This document shows positions 59,255 to 64,000 of a DNA stretch of 64,000 bases, piece after piece (the stretch's first letter is position 1; every line of letters starts with the position of its first letter). A program made the translations under genes and the position numbers. This DNA is from Methylobacterium hispanicum. GTDB taxonomy: Bacteria > Pseudomonadota > Alphaproteobacteria > Rhizobiales > Beijerinckiaceae. The DNA lies in NCBI RefSeq assembly GCF_022179285.1, contig NZ_BPQO01000023.1, positions 1 to 64,000 on the forward strand, in the 5' to 3' direction. The notes beneath the pieces were generated by a model that saw only the letters and a program-made list of their open reading frames with translations, had not been told where the DNA came from and searched no databases.

Positions 59255-59328
59255 TGGAGCGGGTACCGGGAATCGAACCCGGGTATTCAGCTTGGAAGGC
59301 TGCTGCTCTACCATTGAGCTACACCCGC
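59255..59328 (-). tRNA. tRNA-Gly(TCC)
   Basis: 74 bases including an encoded CCA. Minus-strand reading starts GCGGGTGTAGCTCAATGGTA, with the anticodon loop CTTCCAA giving TCC, T arm GGTTCGATTCC, and acceptor end TACCCGCTCCA. The D, T and acceptor stems pair fully apart from one G-U. Confidence 0.95.
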
Positions 59329-59404
59329 ACAGCCTGTCGCATAGCATGGAGCGGGTCGCTTGAGAAGCGAACCGCAGAGCTGTCCGACAGTCCGTGTGAT
59401 CGTT

Positions 59405-59488
59405 TGGTGGGGGAAGAAGGACTCGAACCTTCGAAGCTTACGCAGCGGATTTACAGTCCGCCCCCTTTGCCGCTCGGGACATTCCCCC
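59405..59488 (-). tRNA. tRNA-Tyr(GTA)
   Basis: 84 bases including encoded CCA. A class II tRNA: GGGGGAATGTCCCGAGCGGC start, anticodon loop CTGTAAA giving GTA, long variable arm, T arm GGTTCGAGTCC. It lies 76 bases upstream of tRNA-Gly on the same strand. Confidence 0.95.
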
Positions 59489-59569
59489 AAACGAGCGGCC
59501 CGTCCGGGCCGCGCCGGGGTCTTATGGTTGGGGGCAGCCGCGGAGTCAACAGCCTCGTCGCGCCCCCGT

Positions 59570-61378
59570 TCAATCGGTGGGAGCGAGGTCGCAGATGCGC
59601 AGCTGCGCCCGCTCCGCGCCGCGCCAGCGATCGCACGAGAGGGTCCCGGCGACGTGGCACTCGCGGCCGATCCCGTTGAGGAGCGCGAGGCCGAGCGGAC
59701 TCTGCGCGCTGCGGAAGCTGATCGCCCCGATGGCCTGCCCGTCGCGGCTGCGCAGGCGTGCCCGGACATGGCTCGCGCCCACCACGCCGGCATCGACGAT
59801 GCGGTGATTGGCGAGCGCGAAGACGGGTTCGGGCGCGCCCTGGCCGAAGGGGCCGGCGCGCTGGATCAGCCGAACGGTCTCGGCAGTCGCGCCGCCCGCG
59901 CTGAGCGTCCCGTCGATGTGCAGCACGTCCGCCGCCCGCGCCTCGGCGACCGCGGCCGCGAGACACTCGGTCAGGCGCGCCTCGAAGCGGGTCAGGTCCT
60001 GACCTTTCAGCGTCACGCCCGCCGCCATGGCGTGGCCGCCGCCCTTCGCGGCGAGGCCCGCCTCGACGCAGCCGCGCACCGCAGCGCCGAGATCGGCCCC
60101 CGCGACCGAGCGGCCGGAGCCCGTGCTGGTCCCGTCCGGACGCAGCGCGAAGGCGAAGGCGGGCCGGCCGAAGCGCTCCTTCAGGCGCGAGGCGATCAGC
60201 CCGACCACGCCGGGGTGCCACTCGGCGCTGCCCGCGACGAGGACGGGACGATCCGGATCGAGGCTGAGCAACCGGTCCATCGCGGCCTCGGCATCGGCCA
60301 CCGCCTGCGCCTCGATGAGCTGGCGCTCGCGGTTGAGCCGGTCGAGCTCGGCCGCGATCCGCACGGCCTCCAGGCTGTCGGCGGTCAGCAACAGGCGCGC
60401 GCCGAGGCTCGCGTCGCCGATGCGCCCGCCCGCGTTGATGCGGGGTCCGAGCAGGTAGCCGAGGTGCCAGGCCTCGGGCGGCCCATCGAGCGAGGCGGCG
60501 TCGAACAGGGCGGCGAGGCCGGTGCGGCCGCGCGCGCGCATCACGGCGAGGCCCTGGACCACGAAGGCGCGGTTGAGACCGGTCAGGGGCACCACGTCGG
60601 CGACGGTGGCGAGCGCCACGAGATCGAGGGCATCCGTGAGCTTCGGCTCGGTCAGGTCCCCGCCGAAGAAGCCCTCGCGCCGCAGGGCCCGGTTGACGGC
60701 CACCAGCGTCAGGAAGACCACGCCCGCCGCGCAGAGATGGCCGAGGCCCGAGAGGTCGTCGAGACGATTCGGGTTCACCAGGGCGCGCACCGGCGGCAGC
60801 ACCTCGGAGGCGGCGTGATGGTCGAGCACCACGACGTCGAGGCCGAGCTTCTCCGCCTCCTCCAGGGGTCCGTGCCCGCTGGTGCCGCAATCGACGCAGA
60901 CGAGAAGGCTCGCGCCCTCGGCGGCGAGCGCGCGCACGGCCGTGACGTTCGGACCGTACCCTTCCGTGATCCGGTCCGGGATATGGATGCGGGCGGTGAC
61001 GCCGAGGCCCTGCAGGTAGCCGGCGAGCAGCGCCGCGCTCGCGGCGCCGTCCACGTCGTAGTCGCCGAACACCGCCACGATCTCGCCCCGGCGCACCGCA
61101 CGGGCGATGCGCCGGGCGGCGATCTCCATGTCGAGCAGGGTGTCGGGGTCCGGCATCAGCGTGCGCAGGCGCGGGCTCAGATAGGCCTCCGCGCCGTCCG
61201 GGCGGATGCCCCTCCCCGCGAGGACGCGGGCGAGCAACTCCGGCAGGCCGTAGGCCTGGACCATGGTGGCGGCGTCGGCCTGCGCGACCGGGTCGGCGCA
61301 GCGCTCGCGCCACGCCCGCCCCTGGATCGAGGCGGAGACGCCGAGGAAGGGACGGGGCGGAGGGGTCACGGCGAGCAC
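59570..61378 (-). CDS. recJ: single-stranded-DNA-specific exonuclease RecJ
   Basis: A 602-residue 5'-3' ssDNA exonuclease of recombination and mismatch repair. GTG 61378 start (MLAVTPPPRP). DHH phosphoesterase motifs are intact: DYDVDG at 106-111, CVDCG near 162, DHH at 186-188. The DHHA1 part shows SGRSVAGADLGAAVRGCVEA then GGGHAMAAG, and an OB domain closes the protein. Length is usual. It is transcribed toward the tRNA genes. Confidence 0.95.
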   Translation of the reverse strand: MLAVTPPPRPFLGVSASIQGRAWRERCADPVAQADAATMVQAYGLPELLARVLAGRGIRPDGAEAYLSPRLRTLMPDPDTLLDMEIAARRIARAVRRGEIVAVFGDYDVDGAASAALLAGYLQGLGVTARIHIPDRITEGYGPNVTAVRALAAEGASLLVCVDCGTSGHGPLEEAEKLGLDVVVLDHHAASEVLPPVRALVNPNRLDDLSGLGHLCAAGVVFLTLVAVNRALRREGFFGGDLTEPKLTDALDLVALATVADVVPLTGLNRAFVVQGLAVMRARGRTGLAALFDAASLDGPPEAWHLGYLLGPRINAGGRIGDASLGARLLLTADSLEAVRIAAELDRLNRERQLIEAQAVADAEAAMDRLLSLDPDRPVLVAGSAEWHPGVVGLIASRLKERFGRPAFAFALRPDGTSTGSGRSVAGADLGAAVRGCVEAGLAAKGGGHAMAAGVTLKGQDLTRFEARLTECLAAAVAEARAADVLHIDGTLSAGGATAETVRLIQRAGPFGQGAPEPVFALANHRIVDAGVVGASHVRARLRSRDGQAIGAISFRSAQSPLGLALLNGIGRECHVAGTLSCDRWRGAERAQLRICDLAPTD

Positions 61379-61431
61379 GCCGCGATCATAGCGCGGACCC
61401 GCCGCCGACGCTGCCGCCCGAAAACGACAGC

Positions 61432-61455
61432 GGGGCGGCCATCGCTGGCCGCCCC
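61432..61455 (-). terminator. rho-independent terminator of the pnt operon
   Basis: On the minus strand GGGGCGGCC, a six-base loop and GGCCGCCCC form a perfect 9-bp stem, followed by GCTGTCGTTTTCGGG with a short T-run. It lies between pntB and recJ. Confidence 0.6.
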
Positions 61456-61505
61456 ACCGGGAAAGAGCCCGCCCAAGGGCCCGAGGCCCTCGGGGATCCC
61501 CTGGA

Positions 61506-62906
61506 TCAGAGGTTCTTCAGGATCGAGTCGACGACCTTCTTAGCATCGCCGAACAGCATCATGGTGTTGTCGCGGAAGAACACTTCGTTCTCGACGCCGG
61601 CGTAGCCGGAGCCCATGCCGCGCTTGATGAAGAGCACGGTCTTGGCCCGCTCCACGTCGAGGATCGGCATGCCGTAGATCGGCGAGGCCTTGTCGGTCTT
61701 GGCGGCCGGGTTGGTCACGTCGTTGGCGCCGATCACGAAGGCCACGTCCGCCTGGGGGAACTCGCCGTTGATGTCCTCCAGCTCGAACACCTCGTCGTAG
61801 GGCACGTTGGCCTCGGCCAGCAGCACGTTCATGTGGCCCGGCATGCGGCCCGCGACCGGGTGGATCGCGTACTTCACGTCCACGCCCTCCTTCTTGAGGA
61901 GGTCGGCCATCTCGCGGAGCGAGTGCTGGGCCTGCGCCACCGCCATGCCGTAGCCCGGCACGATGATCACGCGCTCGGCGTTCTTCATGATGTAGGCCGC
62001 GTCGTCCGCCGAGCCCTGCTTCACGGGGCGCGTCTCGACCTGGCCACCGCCGGCCGCCGCGGCGGCGTCGCCGCCGAAGCCGCCGAGGATGACCGAGATG
62101 AACGAGCGGTTCATCGCGTGGCACATGATGTAGGACAGGATCGCGCCCGAGGAGCCGACCAGCGCGCCCGTGATGATGAGCGCGAGGTTGCCCAGGGTGA
62201 AGCCGATGCCGGCTGCCGCCCAGCCCGAGTAGGAGTTCAGCATCGAGACGACGACGGGCATGTCGGCGCCGCCGATCGGGATGATGATCAGGCCGCCGAG
62301 CACCAGCGACAGGATCACGATCAGCCAGAACAGGAACTTCGACTCGGTGCCGATGAACACGGCCAGGAGCACCACCAGCGCGGCGGCGAGCAGCGCGTTG
62401 ATGAGGTGGCGCTGCGGCAGCATGATCGGCTTGCCCGACATGCGGCCGTCGAGCTTGGCGAAGGCGATGACCGAACCCGTGAAGGTGATCGCGCCGATGG
62501 CGACGCCCAGGCCCATCTCGAACAGCGACTGCTTGTGGAAGTGGCCGTTCTCGATGATGCCGAAGGCCTGGGGCGCGTAGAGCGCGCCGGCCGCGACCGC
62601 CACGGCCGCGAGGCCGACCAGCGAGTGGAAGGCGGCCACGAGCTGCGGCATCGCCGTCATCGGCACGCGCTTGGCGATCACCGCGCCGGCGCCGCCGCCG
62701 ATGCCGAGGCCGAGCAGCACGATCACCCAGGCGGCCGCGCCCGCGGGCGGGTGGCCGACCAGCGTGGTGAGCACGGCGAGCGCCATGCCGACCATGCCGT
62801 AGAGGTTGCCCTGTCGGGAGGTCGTCGGGTGCGAGAGCCCCCGCAGCGCCATGATGAACAGGACGCCGGCGACGATGTAGAGAAGGGAGGAGACGTTCTC
62901 GGACAT
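61506..62906 (-). CDS. pntB: NAD(P) transhydrogenase subunit beta
   Basis: A 466-residue membrane subunit that couples proton entry to hydride transfer from NADH to NADP+. The N-terminal half has about nine membrane helices (SLLYIVAGVLFIMALRGLSH onwards). The C-terminal domain III has the NADP-binding pattern VIIVPGYGMAVAQAQHSL and later GANDVTNPAA, KTVLFIKRGMGSGYAG. The start is four bases from pntA2, forming the usual pntA1-pntA2-pntB operon. Confidence 0.97.
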   Translation of the reverse strand: MSENVSSLLYIVAGVLFIMALRGLSHPTTSRQGNLYGMVGMALAVLTTLVGHPPAGAAAWVIVLLGLGIGGGAGAVIAKRVPMTAMPQLVAAFHSLVGLAAVAVAAGALYAPQAFGIIENGHFHKQSLFEMGLGVAIGAITFTGSVIAFAKLDGRMSGKPIMLPQRHLINALLAAALVVLLAVFIGTESKFLFWLIVILSLVLGGLIIIPIGGADMPVVVSMLNSYSGWAAAGIGFTLGNLALIITGALVGSSGAILSYIMCHAMNRSFISVILGGFGGDAAAAAGGGQVETRPVKQGSADDAAYIMKNAERVIIVPGYGMAVAQAQHSLREMADLLKKEGVDVKYAIHPVAGRMPGHMNVLLAEANVPYDEVFELEDINGEFPQADVAFVIGANDVTNPAAKTDKASPIYGMPILDVERAKTVLFIKRGMGSGYAGVENEVFFRDNTMMLFGDAKKVVDSILKNL

Positions 62907-62910
62907 CGGC

Positions 62911-63360
62911 TCAGGCCTTCTTCTTATACATGGCGAGCATGCGCTGTGTGACGAGGAAGCCGCCGAAGATGTTCACGGAGGCCAGCACGATGCCGATGAA
63001 GCCGAAGAAGCGGGCCCAGCCGCTGCCCTTCTCGATGTAGGGCACGCCCACCGCGAGCAGCGCGCCCACGATGATCACCGACGAGATGGCGTTGGTGACC
63101 GACATGAGGGGGGTGTGGAGGGCCGGGGTCACCGACCAGACCACGTAGTAGCCGACGAAGATCGCCAGCACGAAGATCGCGAGGCGGAACACGGTCGGAT
63201 CGACGGCGCCGTGCGTCGCGGCGGCGACGCCATGGCCGAGGCCGTCGGCGATCGCCTGGGCCTGGTCGGCGGCGTTGCGGGCCGCCGCGGCGGCGGCGCG
63301 GGCGGTGTCGGCCAGGAGGCGGGTCTGATCCGCGGCCTGGTCAGGGGCGATGGTTGCCAT
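62911..63360 (-). CDS. pntA2: NAD(P) transhydrogenase alpha subunit, membrane part
   Basis: A 149-residue subunit corresponding to the membrane end of PntA, encoded separately as in many alphaproteobacteria. It has a hydrophilic Ala-rich N-terminus (1-55) and four membrane helices (TVFRLAIFVLAIFVGYYVVW; AISSVIIVGALLAVGVPYI; FFGFIGIVLASVNIFGGFLV). It is 24 bases from pntA1. Confidence 0.95.
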   Translation of the reverse strand: MATIAPDQAADQTRLLADTARAAAAAARNAADQAQAIADGLGHGVAAATHGAVDPTVFRLAIFVLAIFVGYYVVWSVTPALHTPLMSVTNAISSVIIVGALLAVGVPYIEKGSGWARFFGFIGIVLASVNIFGGFLVTQRMLAMYKKKA

Positions 63361-63384
63361 GGGTGAGATCTCCTGGGGAGCCGG

Positions 63385-64000
63385 TTACGCCGCGCCCGCG
63401 CCCTTGGTGGCGCCCTGGGCCGCCTCGGACTTCGACAGGCCGACGGCCGAGGCCTCGGAGGCCGCGCCGTCGCCCTTCGGCTGGAACGAGGGATGCACGA
63501 CCTGCCCGTCGCGGGTCAGGTTCGTGGCCTTGACCAGCTCGTCGTCCCACTTGATCGCCAGGGTCTTCGACTCCTTGTCGATCAGCGTCTCGAGGAAGGC
63601 GTAGAGGTTGCGCGCGTAGAGCGCCGAGGCAGTCGCCGCGAGGCGGCCCGGCACGTTGAGGTGCCCCACGATCTTCGCGCCGTTCGCCGTCGTCACGATC
63701 TCGCCGGCCTTGGCGCCGGCGACGTTGCCGCCGCGCTCGACCGCGAGGTCAACCAGCACGGAGCCCGGCTTCATCGAGGCGACCATCTCCTCGGAGACGA
63801 GCTTCGGGGCGGGTCGGCCCGGGATCAGCGCCGTCGTGATGACGATGTCCTGCTTGGCGATGTGGCCCTTGACCAGCTCGGCCTGCTTGCGCTGGTACTC
63901 GGCCGACATCTCCTTGGCGTAGCCGCCAGCCGTCTCGGCCTGCTTGAACTCGTCGTCCTCGACGGCGACGAACTTCGCGCCGAGCGATTCGACCTGCTCC
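63385..64000 (-). CDS. pntA1: NAD(P) transhydrogenase alpha subunit, NAD-binding part (partial)
   Basis: The C-terminal ~204 residues of the NAD(H)-binding domain I protein. The 5' end lies beyond the window edge. Recognisable segments are the conserved KQDIVITTALIPGRPAP, MKPGSVLVDLAVERGGN and GHLNVPGRLAATASALYARN. The last ~30 residues are an Ala/Ser-rich tail. First gene of the pnt operon. Confidence 0.95.
   Translation of the reverse strand, partial: EQVESLGAKFVAVEDDEFKQAETAGGYAKEMSAEYQRKQAELVKGHIAKQDIVITTALIPGRPAPKLVSEEMVASMKPGSVLVDLAVERGGNVAGAKAGEIVTTANGAKIVGHLNVPGRLAATASALYARNLYAFLETLIDKESKTLAIKWDDELVKATNLTRDGQVVHPSFQPKGDGAASEASAVGLSKSEAAQGATKGAGAA

Overview
The window looks like a chromosomal segment of a GC-rich alphaproteobacterium, most likely Methylobacteriaceae (Methylobacterium/Methylorubrum-like). 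This rests on base composition, on small families common in that group (DUF6894, YciE/YciF, YidB, DUF3597), on the class II photolyase and Kup transporter, and on the pntA1-pntA2-pntB, recJ and tRNA block at the right end. The genus is an inference from sequence character; no search was possible.

Layout. (1) 1-8.1 kb: the end of a probable insertion sequence, then three tandem paralogous PAS-type histidine kinases on the minus strand. Each is disabled differently: IS truncation, an in-frame TGA, and a +1 frameshift. (2) 8.2-20.2 kb: stress and metabolic genes (alpha/beta hydrolase, class II photolyase, patatin, zinc alcohol dehydrogenase, SDR, YqcI/YcgG protein). Among them are more broken genes: an unknown gene, a DUF2252 gene with three lesions, a cation/proton antiporter split from its TrkA-N-like tail, and a glutamine amidotransferase frameshifted by a perfect 16-bp tandem duplication. 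(3) 20-32 kb: a signalling block with two HWE kinases, a CHASE3-type hybrid kinase, a Crp/Fnr regulator and a diguanylate cyclase, plus YciE/F, DUF3597 and small proteins. (4) 32-36 kb: kup with a strongly structured leader, a decayed methyltransferase and a YidB-like gene.

(5) 36.5-58.8 kb is accessory DNA. It holds a two-gene cassette with a primase-like replication protein and possible iterons. Next comes a three-gene operon of a DNA methyltransferase, a protein with two GHKL ATPase modules (an Hsp90/MORC-like one plus a histidine kinase), and a receiver-domain protein. A divergent HTH gene carrying an amber codon sits beside it. An intact IS3-family element follows, then a phage- or ICE-like cassette: DUF7220, dNMP kinase, XRE regulator, a soluble FtsH-like AAA+ metalloprotease and many short unknown genes. 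That cassette includes a solitary type I-E CRISPR-repeat-like sequence and a regulatory region with twin operators. No integrase, terminase or capsid gene is visible.

(6) 59.2-64 kb returns to core genes: tRNA-Gly(TCC), tRNA-Tyr(GTA), recJ, and pntB, pntA2 and pntA1 (cut by the window edge).

The most interesting candidate for an undescribed system is 40262-46952. A DNA methylase is translationally coupled to a double-GHKL sensor kinase, followed by its probable receiver partner. This suggests a phosphorelay-controlled modification or defence locus. The second theme is unusually dense gene decay in the left 20 kb, while the core genes at the right end are intact.
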